NCBI GenBank assembly: GCA_009924985.1
Contig: RFQL01000007.1
Coordinates: forward strand, 1 to 37,037
DNA length: 37,037 bases
Origin: Burkholderiaceae bacterium
GTDB lineage: Bacteria > Pseudomonadota > Gammaproteobacteria > Burkholderiales > Burkholderiaceae
Reading direction: 5' to 3'
Shown: one piece after another, positions 26,184 through 35,474 of the stretch
Position numbering within the stretch: the first letter of the stretch is position 1
Layout: every line of letters begins with the position of its first letter
Notes under the pieces: generated by a model
What the model was told of the DNA's origin: nothing
Database searches by the model: none
What the model saw: the letters and a program-made list of their open reading frames with translations, nothing else
Translations under genes and position numbers: made by a program

Positions 26184-28049
26184 ATGGCTTTACTACAAAT
26201 TGCTGAACCTGGAATGGCCCTTGCTCCCCACGAGCGCAAAATTTCCATTGGTATTGATCTGGGTACTACGAACTCCCTTGTTGCTATTGTTAAAGATGCG
26301 CTACCGACAGTTTTAGCTGATATCAATGGTAAGGAGCTGTTTCCATCCGTGATTCGGTATTTGCCGGGCGGACGTACTCAGGGCGGTTACGAGGCTTTAG
26401 AGCATGTGATTGATGATCCTAAAAATACGATTGTGTCTGTTAAGCGTTTTATGGGGCGGGGTCTGCATGATGTATCGCATGTGGAGAGTTCTCCCTATGA
26501 GTTTATCGATGAGCCAGGTATGGTCAAGTTGCGCACAGTCGCAGGAGATAAAACTCCGGTAGAGATTAGTGCAGAGATCCTAGCGCGCTTACGTCAATTG
26601 GCTGAAGACTCCGTCCAAGATGAGATCGTTGGAGCGGTGATTACAGTCCCCGCATACTTTGATGATGCCCAGCGTCAAGCGACTAAAGATGCTGCCCAAC
26701 TAGCAGGCCTTAAGGTCTTGCGATTATTAAATGAACCTACTGCGGCAGCGATTGCCTATGGTTTAGATAATGCCTCCGAAGGAATCTATGCTGTTTATGA
26801 TTTGGGTGGGGGCACCTTTGATATCTCTATTTTACGAATGAGTAAGGGAGTGTTTGAGGTTTTATCTACTGGTGGTGATTCTGCTCTGGGCGGCGATGAT
26901 TTTGATCAATGCCTTTACTCTTGGGTGCTTGAACAAGTAAAGCTTTCGCCACTTGCACCCCAAGATCAACGTGCATTATTGCTAGCAGCCAAACAAACTA
27001 AAGAACAATTAAGCCTTGCCCCCTTTACAAGCGTGCATCTCACCCTGAGTACGGGGGCTGTTGTTCATCTAGAAGTAAGTCAGGCCCAATTTTTTGAGAT
27101 GACACAGACCTTGGTTAGCAAAACAATGAGCTCGGTGCGTAGGGCTTTGCGCGATGCACATTTACAGGCAAACGATGTTAAGGGCGTAGTTATGGTTGGC
27201 GGCGCGACACGGATGCCCCATGTACAAACTGCTGTAGCAGATCATTTTGCAAAGCAACCCTTAAATAATTTAAATCCTGATCAAGTGGTTGCTCTAGGTG
27301 CTGCGATGCAGGCGGATTTATTGGCTGGTAATCAAAGCAAAAATAATGAATGGTTATTGCTCGATGTGATTCCTCTATCCCTAGGGCTTGAGACCATGGG
27401 TGGCTTAGTAGAAAAAATCATTCCACGTAACACCCCCATCCCAGTGGCTCAGGCACAGGAGTTCACGACCTTCAAAGACGGCCAAACCGGTTTATCGCTT
27501 CATATTGTTCAGGGTGAACGTGAAGTGGTTGATGCGTGTCGATCATTGGCGCGTTTTGAGTTAAAAGGGATACCGCCGATGGTGGCCGGTGCAGCTCGAA
27601 TTCGGGTGACCTTTCAGGTCGATGCCGACGGTCTTTTATCGGTTCATGCATTAGAGCAAAGCTCGGGGGTGCAAGCTTCGATCGAGATCAAACCGTCTTA
27701 TGGCCTTACCGATACAGACATTACTCGCATGCTACAAGACGGATTTGCGTCTGCCAAGGACGATATGCAAGCTCGCTCTTTACGTGAAGAGCAAGTGGAG
27801 GCGGAGCGCTTGATTGAAGCGGTCGGAGCTGCTTTAGAGCAAGATGGATATCTATTAACCGATGTTGAGCGAGCCTTGATTCGAAAGGAGATGGCTCAAC
27901 TGCATAATCTCGTGCAAACAGAGCAAGATAGCTCAATTGTGCGTAAAGCGGTTGATAAAGCAGCTAAGACCACGGATCACTTTGCTGAAAAGCGAATGAA
28001 TGCCAGTATCCAGAAAGCATTAACAGGTAAAAATGTTGCTGAGATCTAA
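26184..28049 (+). CDS. hscA: Fe-S chaperone HscA (Hsp70 type)
   Basis: A specialised Hsp70 of 621 residues that acts on IscU through its LPPVK motif. Seen: the nucleotide-binding start [43 protein letters not shown], the phosphate loop [13 protein letters not shown], and [14 protein letters not shown]. The substrate-binding domain begins near [17 protein letters not shown], and the helical lid is complete. The weak ribosome site suggests translation is linked to hscB 20 bases upstream. Confidence 0.97.
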   Translation: MALLQIAEPGMALAPHERKISIGIDLGTTNSLVAIVKDALPTVLADINGKELFPSVIRYLPGGRTQGGYEALEHVIDDPKNTIVSVKRFMGRGLHDVSHVESSPYEFIDEPGMVKLRTVAGDKTPVEISAEILARLRQLAEDSVQDEIVGAVITVPAYFDDAQRQATKDAAQLAGLKVLRLLNEPTAAAIAYGLDNASEGIYAVYDLGGGTFDISILRMSKGVFEVLSTGGDSALGGDDFDQCLYSWVLEQVKLSPLAPQDQRALLLAAKQTKEQLSLAPFTSVHLTLSTGAVVHLEVSQAQFFEMTQTLVSKTMSSVRRALRDAHLQANDVKGVVMVGGATRMPHVQTAVADHFAKQPLNNLNPDQVVALGAAMQADLLAGNQSKNNEWLLLDVIPLSLGLETMGGLVEKIIPRNTPIPVAQAQEFTTFKDGQTGLSLHIVQGEREVVDACRSLARFELKGIPPMVAGAARIRVTFQVDADGLLSVHALEQSSGVQASIEIKPSYGLTDTDITRMLQDGFASAKDDMQARSLREEQVEAERLIEAVGAALEQDGYLLTDVERALIRKEMAQLHNLVQTEQDSSIVRKAVDKAAKTTDHFAEKRMNASIQKALTGKNVAEI

Positions 28050-28065
28050 TTATCGAGATTGACCT

Positions 28066-28404
28066 ATGACCCAAATTGTTGTTTTACCCCATGCTGAGTA
28101 TTGCCCTGACGGAGCGGTCATTGAAGCAGATCCGGGTGCTAGCATTTGCGAGACTTTGCTCACTAATGATATTGAGATTGAGCATGCCTGCGATATGGTG
28201 TCCGCCTGTACAACCTGTCATGTGATTGTGCGAGAAGGGGGAAGTAGCTTAAATGAACCTGACGAGAATGAGGAAGACATGCTCGATCGTGCTTGGGGCT
28301 TATGCCCCCAATCGCGGCTTTCGTGTCAGGCCATTGTGTCTAAAACTGATTTAGTGATTGAGATTCCAAAGTATTCGATCAATCATGCCAAAGAAAATCA
28401 CTAA
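28066..28404 (+). CDS. fdx: [2Fe-2S] ferredoxin of the ISC system
   Basis: An adrenodoxin-type ferredoxin of 112 residues that supplies electrons for cluster assembly. Cluster cysteines are seen in the CDMVSACTTCHV block and the later LCPQSRLSCQ. It is 16 bases after hscA and is the last isc gene here; iscX, which follows fdx in E. coli, is absent from the position. Confidence 0.96.
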   Translation: MTQIVVLPHAEYCPDGAVIEADPGASICETLLTNDIEIEHACDMVSACTTCHVIVREGGSSLNEPDENEEDMLDRAWGLCPQSRLSCQAIVSKTDLVIEIPKYSINHAKENH

Positions 28405-28427
28405 CTCACTGGATCTAACTTAGCGCC

Positions 28428-28781
28428 ATGGTCGGTCGGATACGTCAAAAGCAACTCCTCGAGCTGCAAGCTAGTGAAGAATTGAATGCAGTTGAGATTG
28501 TGATTTGCCCAATTTGTCTGCGCGAGATACCGCCAGACCAACAAGAAGCCCATCATTTGATTCCAAAATCAAAGGGCGGTAGAGCCACCGAATATTTGCA
28601 CAAAATTTGTCATCGACAGATTCATGCTCTATTTACCGACACTCAATTAGCAGCTAAGTTCAATACTGCTGAAGCCATTTTGCAGGATCCTGCTATGCAA
28701 AAATTCATCCGTTGGGTGGAGACCAAGCCGAATGCATTTTATGAGCGGGTCACAAAAAGCGAACGCGTACGTAATCGCTAG
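28428..28781 (+). CDS. HNH endonuclease-fold protein
   Basis: A 117-residue protein with a short HNH domain: a CPICLREIPPDQQEAHHLIPKS segment with the catalytic-type histidine pair and the CPIC half of a zinc site, then HKICHRQIHALF with a second cysteine and histidines. Its target is unknown; similar small HNH proteins exist as stand-alone core genes and need not belong to a mobile element. No Shine-Dalgarno sequence is present; a TAACTT hexamer lies 6 bases before the ATG. It starts 23 bases after fdx and its stop lies 4 bases from the convergent lysS stop. Confidence 0.8.
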   Translation: MVGRIRQKQLLELQASEELNAVEIVICPICLREIPPDQQEAHHLIPKSKGGRATEYLHKICHRQIHALFTDTQLAAKFNTAEAILQDPAMQKFIRWVETKPNAFYERVTKSERVRNR

Positions 28782-28785
28782 ACGT

Positions 28786-30333
28786 TTATTCTTCTTCACG
28801 ACGTAGGTGTGGGAATAAAATTACATCCCGAATATTGGGCATATCAGTTAGTAGCATCACTAAGCGGTCAATACCAATTCCGCAACCCCCTGTTGGCGGC
28901 ATACCATATTCCAGAGCGCGGATGAAATCGTGATCAAAATACATCGCCTCTTCATCGCCCGCCTCTTTTTGTGCGACTTGTTTTCGAAACCGTTCTGCTT
29001 GATCTTCTGCATCATTGAGCTCCGAGAAGCCATTAGCGATTTCGCGCCCTGTGATGAAGAGCTCAAAGCGCTCGGTAATGCCCTTGCGGGTATCAGACTC
29101 ACGCGCTAGAGGACTAACTTCAATCGGATAATCAATAATATAAGTAGGATCCCAAAGATGCTCTTCGGCAACAAGCTCAAATAAAGCCAACTGCAGTGCG
29201 CCCAGCCCCGCATTTTTGAGAGCTGGCGAGTTAATATTCTCCCCCCCTTTTTTCAGTTCAGCCCGAATAAATTCAGCATCCTCTAACTGAGTGGCTACAT
29301 AGGTCTTTTGTGAGAGTGGAGAGTATTTGAGGATGGCCGCAGTAATGGTGAGACGATCAAAGGGTTTGGCTAAATCCAGTGAGCGCCCCTGATGGGTGAG
29401 TGCGGCGCTTCCCTGAGCATCGATTGCAGCGCAGCGGATTAAATTTTCAGTAAAGTCCATCAGCCAGTGATAGTCGGTATAGGCTGCATAGAACTCCATC
29501 ATGGTGAACTCTGGATTGTGACGCGGACTAAGCCCCTCATTTCTGAAATTACGATTTATTTCAAAGACACGCTCAAAGCCACCAACGACTAGGCGCTTTA
29601 GATAAAGCTCTGGAGCAATCCGCATATACATTTGCATATCGAGCGCATTGTGGTGGGTAATGAATGGTTTAGCTGCTGCTCCCCCTGGAATAGGGTGCAA
29701 CATAGGCGTTTCAACTTCCATGAACTGCGCTTCGATCATATGTCGACGCAGCGAGGCAATGGCTTTGCTGCGTGCCAAGAAAGTATTACGACTTTCTGGG
29801 TTCACAATCAAATCGACATAGCGTTGCCGATATTTAAGTTCCTGATCAGCAAGACCATGAAATTTATCTGGCAGCGGTCGTAAGGATTTACTTAAGAGGC
29901 GCAGTGTTGAGCACTCGACTGAGAGTTCGCCTTTATTGGTCTTAAAGAGATGGCCTTCAGCAGCAATGATGTCGCCCAGATCCCAATGCTTAAAAGCTGC
30001 ATGAACGTCGACCCTGGTAATATCATCGCTGATATAGAACTGAATCTGACCACTACGGTCTTGAATCGTGGCAAAACTGGCTTTACCCATGACACGCTTG
30101 AGAACCATGCGTCCCGCTACCTTCACGGTAATCTTCTTGTTCGCTAACTCCTCTTTATTGAAGCCATCGTAATGATCATGTAAATCGGCTGCTAAATGAG
30201 TCGGAATAAAGTCATTGGGGAAGGGCACACCAGCTTGGCGCAGTTTAGCTAATTTCTCACGACGCTCAGCAATGATGTGGTTTTCATCAGGCGCTGGTTG
30301 TTGCTCATCGACATTGGGTGGAGTGGTATTCAT
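28786..30333 (-). CDS. lysS: Lysyl-tRNA synthetase, class II
   Basis: Charges tRNA-Lys. From the ATG at 30333 it is 515 residues. Seen: the N-terminal OB-fold anticodon domain ([23 protein letters not shown]), class II motif 1 region around [21 protein letters not shown], motif 2 [20 protein letters not shown], and motif 3 [17 protein letters not shown]. The open frame extends to 30360, overlapping the end of prfB, but the acidic, low-complexity [11 protein letters not shown] start 20 bases after prfB is more likely. The prfB-lysS order is the same as in E. coli. Confidence 0.96.
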   Translation of the reverse strand: MNTTPPNVDEQQPAPDENHIIAERREKLAKLRQAGVPFPNDFIPTHLAADLHDHYDGFNKEELANKKITVKVAGRMVLKRVMGKASFATIQDRSGQIQFYISDDITRVDVHAAFKHWDLGDIIAAEGHLFKTNKGELSVECSTLRLLSKSLRPLPDKFHGLADQELKYRQRYVDLIVNPESRNTFLARSKAIASLRRHMIEAQFMEVETPMLHPIPGGAAAKPFITHHNALDMQMYMRIAPELYLKRLVVGGFERVFEINRNFRNEGLSPRHNPEFTMMEFYAAYTDYHWLMDFTENLIRCAAIDAQGSAALTHQGRSLDLAKPFDRLTITAAILKYSPLSQKTYVATQLEDAEFIRAELKKGGENINSPALKNAGLGALQLALFELVAEEHLWDPTYIIDYPIEVSPLARESDTRKGITERFELFITGREIANGFSELNDAEDQAERFRKQVAQKEAGDEEAMYFDHDFIRALEYGMPPTGGCGIGIDRLVMLLTDMPNIRDVILFPHLRREEE

Positions 30334-30352
30334 AGGGATGGCTCTCTGGGGA

Positions 30353-31457
30353 TTACACACCTTGTTTTAGACTGGCTGCGATAAAGGCATCGAGATCGCC
30401 ATCTAAAACTTTTTGGGTATTGGATATTTCAACATTGGTTCTTAAATCTTTAATGCGACTTTGATCTAAAACATAGGACCGAATTTGATGGCCCCAACCG
30501 ACATCGGTTTTGCTAGCCTCTAACTTATCTTGCTCAGCACGACGTTTACGCATCTCGTGTTCATATAAACGGGATTTAAGCATACTCATGGCTTCAGCAC
30601 GATTGCGGTGTTGACTGCGGTCATTTTGACACTGCACCACAATCCCCGTAGGAATATGTGTAAGACGCACCGCTGAATCAGTTTTATTTATATGCTGACC
30701 TCCCGCTCCTGAGGCGCGGTAGGTATCGGTGCGAATATCAGCCGGATTTACTTCAATTTCAATCGAGTCATCAATTTCAGGGTATACGTAAATACTGGCA
30801 AAAGATGTATGACGTCCACCTGAGGAATCAAAGGGGGATTTGCGTACCAGGCGGTGGACACCGGTTTCAGAGCGCAGGTGCCCATAGGCATATTCACCAT
30901 CTACCTTAATGGTGGCACTTTTAATACCAGCGACGTCCCCATCCGACTCTTCTAAGATTTCAGTCTTATAACCCTTGCGCTCACAGTATTTGAGGTATTG
31001 CCGATAGAGCATGCTGGCCCAATCGCAAGCCTCGGTGCCACCCGCCCCTGCTTGGATATCAATAAAACAATTACAGGGATCCATTTCATTATGAAACATA
31101 CGCCGAAATTCCAAGTCTGCAATGATCTTTTCATAAGACTCAGAATCAGTTTGCAAGGACAACAAGGTGTCTTGATCGTTCTCGGCCTTAGCCAATTCCA
31201 TCAACTCCATACTGCTCGTGATATTTTGATTAAGTTCCGTAAGGATGTGTACAACGCCCTCTAAGAGCTTTTTCTCCTTACCCAGTGCTTGGGCTTGCTT
31301 GGGATCATCCCAAATTTTTGGATCTTCTAGGATTTGATTAACTTCGACAAGACGATTTGACTTCGCATCGAAGTCAAAGATACCCCCGTAGTGCTTGCTC
31401 GCGGGAGAGGAGATCTTTTAAAGAATTGGTAATGAGATTGAGTTGTTCGGCTTCCAT
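30353..31457 (-). CDS. prfB: Peptide chain release factor RF2, with programmed +1 frameshift
   Basis: Terminates translation at UGA and UAA. I read the start by hand: ATG at 31457, 27 codons to ...LRGYL, then an in-frame TGA at 31376-31374; skipping one base (31376) continues in the +1 frame from GAC at 31375 to the stop at 30353. The full product is 367 residues (E. coli RF2: 365). Seen: the stop-codon-reading SPF motif in [14 protein letters not shown] and the peptidyl hydrolysis GGQ motif in [17 protein letters not shown]2 shortage makes the ribosome pause at the TGA and shift, so RF2 controls its own level. It lies 26 bases after recJ and 20 before lysS, with a TATAAT 6 bases before its ATG. 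Confidence 0.96.
31373..31388 (-). promoter_or_regulatory. prfB programmed +1 frameshift site
   Basis: The minus strand reads CGGGGGTATCTTTGAC: an internal Shine-Dalgarno-like GGGGG, then the slippery CTT before TGA followed by C, a poor termination context. This is nearly the same as the E. coli site AGGGGGTATCTTTGAC. The peptidyl tRNA-Leu slips from CUU to UUU. Confidence 0.95.
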
Positions 31458-31463
31458 ACCCAA

Positions 31464-31469
31464 ATTATA
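31464..31469 (-). promoter_or_regulatory. Perfect -10 (TATAAT) before prfB
   Basis: TATAAT on the minus strand is followed by TTGGGT and the prfB ATG, so it lies exactly 6 bases before the start codon. It could start a leaderless prfB transcript inside the recJ operon. The -35 position, within the end of recJ, does not match well. Confidence 0.5.
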
Positions 31470-31483
31470 CGGGTAAGTGCCCA

Positions 31484-33232
31484 CTAGGATTGATCGTCCA
31501 ATGCCTCAATCATCAATTGCACGCGCGCCTCTGCACGAAACCGATCGCTCACCAAACGATAGGCCAAGCGGGCTTGTTGTGGGAGTTCTTGGGTCCGATT
31601 AAACCAGACGCCTTGCACTAAAGGAGCGGGATGCGAAGCAGTCTCATCGGATACCCTTGGTTTGAGTTGTAGGCGCAGATGCTTATCTTTCATGAGAGAT
31701 TGTTGAAGTACATCAAACTCTCCATAAAAAAGAGGCTCAGGAAAGCCATGACCCCAGATTTCGTTCATAAGGATGTCACTTGTTTTGACATTAAAGTCTT
31801 CAGGCCTTAATTCTCCATCATGGATGCAACGTCGTTTTAGCAGGTCTTCCGTTAAGAGCTCACTGGTGACCTGGAAAAACGATTCTTCAAAATCCTCAAA
31901 ATCAATCTGACGAATCGTGAGCCCTGCTGCCATGGCATGCCCCCCAAACTTTTGAATGAGAGAGGGCTTGCGTTTTGAGACGAGATCGAGAGCATCGCGC
32001 AAATGAAATCCAGCAATTGAGCGCCCAGATCCGCGTAAAAGAGCTTCCCCATTAGGCCCCTCCGCAGGTGCAAAAATAATCGCAGGACGATTAAAACGTT
32101 CTTTTAAACGAGACGCCACAATCCCAACCACACCTTGATGCCAGTTGGCATTCCATAAACAGAGTGATGGTCGATCGTCTGGATCACGATCGGTGAGATG
32201 CGCTAGGGCGGACTCTTGCATACCGGACTCAATCACTCGACGCTCACGATTAATGCGGTCTAACTCTTGTGCAATCTCAAGGGCTGACTTAGAGTCATTG
32301 CACAGAAGTAACTTGATGCCAAGACTCATATCGGCAAGACGTCCTGCAGCATTGAGTCTGGGACCAATCGCAAAGCCTAGATCAAACGGGTTGGCTATTT
32401 CTGGATCACGACCGGCAACCTCAAACAATGCGAGAAGTCCAGGTGGCGCAATTCCTTGACGGATTCTCTTTAAACCTTGTGACACCAAGATCCGATTATT
32501 GCGATCGAGTTGTGCAACATCGGCAACGGTACCAAGTGCAACGAGACCTAATAATTGTTCGAGCTTGGGTTGGGTCTCACTCGTAAAAATACTGCGTTGA
32601 CGCAGTTCTGCACGAAGCGCAATTAAGACATAGAACATCACCCCAACACCGGCAAGCGCTTTACTCTGAAAATCACATTGGGGTTGATTGGGGTTCACAA
32701 TGGCTAGGGCATTGGGTAATTGCTCGCTTGGTAAATGATGATCGGTCACTAGAACATCCATGCCATGCTCTTTGGCATAGTCAATGCCTGCATGGCTGGC
32801 AATTCCGTTATCGACGGTAATCAACAAAGAGGGTTTTGGGCTCAGCACTTTTGCTAAATCGATAACTTCAGGCGTTAAGCCGTATCCCATCGTAAAGCGG
32901 TTGGGTACTAAAAAATTAATTTGCTTGGATGATGCACCAAGCATCTTCAAACCACGAATACCAACAGCACAGGCAGTGGCCCCATCGCAATCATAATCGG
33001 CGACGATGAGAAGCTGCCGTTGATCGCGAATCGCATCCGCCAAGATCTTGGCGGCATTCTCGCAATGTAAGAGGGTGTTGGGTGGCAAGAGATGGCTGAA
33101 ATCCAATTGAAGTTCATCTGCGCTATTAACACCTCGTGCGGCGTAGAGTCTTGCTAAAAGAGGATGCAGTTTTCCTGACTCTAGGGCCTTGGCGACTTCT
33201 GACGAATACGGTCTTTGGCTAAAAATACTCAT
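31484..33232 (-). CDS. recJ: Single-stranded-DNA-specific exonuclease RecJ
   Basis: A 5'-3' exonuclease of recombination and mismatch repair, 582 residues from ATG 33232. DHH-family motifs are seen: LLIVADYDCDGATACAVG (motif I), LLITVDNGIASHAGI (motif II), the DHH in VLVTDHHLPSEQ (motif III), and GPRLNAAGRLADM. The DHHA1 domain has FGGHAMAAGLTI. The open frame goes to 33274, but the ATG at 33232 overlaps the preceding stop as ATGA and starts the conserved MSIFSQRPYS. Coupled to the upstream uncharacterised gene. Confidence 0.96.
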   Translation of the reverse strand: MSIFSQRPYSSEVAKALESGKLHPLLARLYAARGVNSADELQLDFSHLLPPNTLLHCENAAKILADAIRDQRQLLIVADYDCDGATACAVGIRGLKMLGASSKQINFLVPNRFTMGYGLTPEVIDLAKVLSPKPSLLITVDNGIASHAGIDYAKEHGMDVLVTDHHLPSEQLPNALAIVNPNQPQCDFQSKALAGVGVMFYVLIALRAELRQRSIFTSETQPKLEQLLGLVALGTVADVAQLDRNNRILVSQGLKRIRQGIAPPGLLALFEVAGRDPEIANPFDLGFAIGPRLNAAGRLADMSLGIKLLLCNDSKSALEIAQELDRINRERRVIESGMQESALAHLTDRDPDDRPSLCLWNANWHQGVVGIVASRLKERFNRPAIIFAPAEGPNGEALLRGSGRSIAGFHLRDALDLVSKRKPSLIQKFGGHAMAAGLTIRQIDFEDFEESFFQVTSELLTEDLLKRRCIHDGELRPEDFNVKTSDILMNEIWGHGFPEPLFYGEFDVLQQSLMKDKHLRLQLKPRVSDETASHPAPLVQGVWFNRTQELPQQARLAYRLVSDRFRAEARVQLMIEALDDQS

Positions 33233-34143
33233 GCCACAAGTTCTTCCCAAGAAGGGATTTTTGCTTTGCGCCAAAATGCAAGCGAGCGAGTACGAAAGTC
33301 TTTTGCCACAAAGTGACGCTTGCGCACGGTTTTCGGAAAATCAATCACCGTAAGTTCAATATCATTGACTGTGAGCATTTGGCTAATGGAAGACCACAAC
33401 TCTTTTGCCTGGCTGTGGCAAATGAAGGTGTTTTGAGTGAGTATTTCCCAATTCAGCTGGGGTTCGCAGATTAAAGGAATACCTAATCGTTTTACCAATG
33501 GTGCCATCCATGTTGTATCGCTCACAATCGTTTGCGCAGTTTCTAGTTCAATTGCTAATTGCACATCAGCGTTTCTACCAATTCCACTAAGCCAAATGGA
33601 GTTGATTGTTGGTAACCCTTGTTCATCCCGCGCTTGATTGATGGGATGAATATGCCAGCGCATTTGCACTTCGTTTTGAACTCTGCGCCAGCGTTTGGCT
33701 AAACCTAATTCACTGGTATCGCGCGGTAGCCACCAGTCAATATTACGACCTTGTGCTTGTGCAGCGCTATGCGTATGCAGTGTGTTAAATATCTCTGTCT
33801 TACCGAACCACTGATAGGGTGCCACCTGGGTAAGAGACCCCAAGCCTTCTTCACTAAACAATAGGCTAGCTTCTTGCATCAATTGCTTAATTTCTTCATC
33901 AGAGACATGAAAGGCATTTAATTGCAGCAGGATCAGGTGATCACGGGTTGCATGAAGATGAACTGGTTCAATACAGAAAAGTGTTTCATTTTCCCCAGAA
34001 TGCCCCCCCAATAGCGCTGCAGCAAGCGGAAAGGCCTTACCAATCAGATATTGCTCATGCGCTAAGCCATTTCCCAGCATATGCGTGGGATCATCCTCGA
34101 GTTGGTCATCGCTATGAAGTAGAAGGGTGAGATGTTTAGGCAT
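33229..34143 (-). CDS. Conserved protein of unknown function, coupled to recJ
   Basis: A 304-residue soluble protein that I do not recognise with a named function. It starts MPKHLTLLLHS, and has an acidic N-terminal region, CIEPVHLHATRDHLILL near residue 80, then WWLPRDTSELGLAKRWRRVQNEVQMRWH and NSIWLSGIG in the middle. Patterns such as EPVHL, NSIWLSGIG and HPIN are what I would expect of proteins distantly related to cofactor-independent phosphoglycerate mutase (alkaline-phosphatase-like folds), as some annotations suggest, but I see no clear metal-binding set. It ends in an ATGA overlap with recJ, so the two are translated together. TAAAAT lies 7 bases before the ATG at 34143; the frame extends to 34164, but that start is less likely. 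Confidence 0.7.
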   Translation of the reverse strand: MPKHLTLLLHSDDQLEDDPTHMLGNGLAHEQYLIGKAFPLAAALLGGHSGENETLFCIEPVHLHATRDHLILLQLNAFHVSDEEIKQLMQEASLLFSEEGLGSLTQVAPYQWFGKTEIFNTLHTHSAAQAQGRNIDWWLPRDTSELGLAKRWRRVQNEVQMRWHIHPINQARDEQGLPTINSIWLSGIGRNADVQLAIELETAQTIVSDTTWMAPLVKRLGIPLICEPQLNWEILTQNTFICHSQAKELWSSISQMLTVNDIELTVIDFPKTVRKRHFVAKDFRTRSLAFWRKAKIPSWEELVA

Positions 34144-34199
34144 GCCCCCAATTTTAGGTGGCATTTACAAGAGTTGCCCAGTAGGGACTTGTGATTCAC

Positions 34200-34205
34200 T
34201 AAACT
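34200..34205 (+). promoter_or_regulatory. Putative -10 (TAAACT), leaderless start of lolC
   Basis: TAAACT lies 6 bases before the ATG at 34212. No Shine-Dalgarno sequence is present. The divergent gene on the minus strand has TAAAAT at 34156-34151, 7 bases before its own ATG, so both starts share a 68-base gap. Confidence 0.4.
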
Positions 34206-34211
34206 GTGGGT

Positions 34212-35474
34212 ATGTGGAAGATTCCGATTGAACTGGAGATAGGCCTAAAGTACACGCGCTCGAGACGGCGTAAGGCTGTGGGCCAACGTGACGGCTTTTT
34301 ATCCTTTATATCGGGAATCTCGATGGCGGGGATTGCCTTGGGGGTTGCTGCACTGATTGTGGTTCTCTCAGTCATGAACGGCTTTCAGAAAGAGGTCCGC
34401 GATCGAATGCTCTCCGTACTTTCGCATATTGAAATCACTGCCCCCAATGGTTTAGCGAACTGGGAGCCTGTTGCCGAGACCTTATCCAGCCAAGCTCACG
34501 TTCTTGGCGTAGCCCCTATGGTCAGCTCGCAAGGGCTGCTATCGCGCGGTGAGGCAATGCGAGGTGTAGCACTACGTGGGGTAGCTCCAGAACTGGAAGG
34601 AAAGGTGTCTGATCTTCCCAAGCAGTTTGTGGCGGGATCGATCAATGATTTAAAGCCTGGACAATTTGGCGTTGTGCTCGGTGCTCAGTTGGCAGGCACC
34701 CTTGGTGTGCGTATTGGTGATCGGGTCAGCCTATTAGTTCCTGAAGGAGATTTAACCCCAGCAGGCATGATGCCGCGCATGCGTGCATTGCAAGTGGTCG
34801 GCATTACTGATAGCGGTCATTATGAGTATGACAGCACACTCACTATCATGCATTGGAAGGATGCAGCAGCGCTCTTGCGCATGACTGATCCAACCGGATT
34901 GCGAGTGAAGGTCGATGATATGCAAAAAGCACCTGAGATTGCTATCAAGCTCGCTCAAGTGGTGCCCCAAGCTTTGTGGGTGAGCGATTGGTCGCGCTCC
35001 AATCGAAATTGGTTTGCCGCAGTTCAGACCGAGAAAAAAATGATGTTCATTATTCTGACCTTAATCATCGCGGTCGCTGCATTTAATCTCGTTTCGACTC
35101 TCGTGATGACTGTAACCGATAAGCAAGCTGATATTGCGATCTTACGAACCATGGGAGCAAGTGCCGGATTGGTGCAACGCATCTTCTTAGTACAAGGATT
35201 AGCAATTGGACTATTAGGCAGCCTCTCTGGCGTCGTGTTTGGTTTATTGATAGCCCTCAATATTGATGTGATCGTTCCCTTTATCGAGACTCTCTTTCGG
35301 GTTCAGTTTCTGCCGCGTGATATTTACTTTATTAGTCAGTTACCATCGGATGTGCGCTTTGATGATGTGCTAACAGTCGGGGTGATGGCATTTATTCTCT
35401 CCATTCTGGCCACCATTTATCCAAGCAGAAGAGCAGCTCACGTTAAACCAGCTGAGGCCTTGCGCTATGAATAA
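34212..35474 (+). CDS. lolC: Lipoprotein-releasing ABC transporter permease LolC/LolE
   Basis: An inner-membrane permease that releases outer-membrane lipoproteins to LolA. The 420-residue protein (from ATG 34212; a GTG at 34206 is also in frame) has the FtsX-like topology: one helix near residues 35-58 (FISGISMAGIALGVAALIVVLSVMNGF region), a large periplasmic domain (about 60-265), and three C-terminal helices, with the FtsX-fold block LRTMGASAGLVQRIFLVQGLAIG. Only one permease gene precedes lolD, so the transporter may be a homodimer of a LolF-like or LolC-like protein, unlike the E. coli LolC/LolE pair; a second gene elsewhere cannot be excluded. It overlaps lolD by 8 bases. Confidence 0.92.
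   Translation: MWKIPIELEIGLKYTRSRRRKAVGQRDGFLSFISGISMAGIALGVAALIVVLSVMNGFQKEVRDRMLSVLSHIEITAPNGLANWEPVAETLSSQAHVLGVAPMVSSQGLLSRGEAMRGVALRGVAPELEGKVSDLPKQFVAGSINDLKPGQFGVVLGAQLAGTLGVRIGDRVSLLVPEGDLTPAGMMPRMRALQVVGITDSGHYEYDSTLTIMHWKDAAALLRMTDPTGLRVKVDDMQKAPEIAIKLAQVVPQALWVSDWSRSNRNWFAAVQTEKKMMFIILTLIIAVAAFNLVSTLVMTVTDKQADIAILRTMGASAGLVQRIFLVQGLAIGLLGSLSGVVFGLLIALNIDVIVPFIETLFRVQFLPRDIYFISQLPSDVRFDDVLTVGVMAFILSILATIYPSRRAAHVKPAEALRYE

Noticed and set aside
28428-28781. HNH gene as part of a mobile element or defence island
   Set aside because: No integrase, repeats, atypical composition or partner genes; both flanks are core genes.
30353-31210. prfB starting at the internal ATG at 31210
   Set aside because: Homology extends upstream through the +1 frameshift to the ATG at 31457; the shorter form would lack the N-terminal domain.
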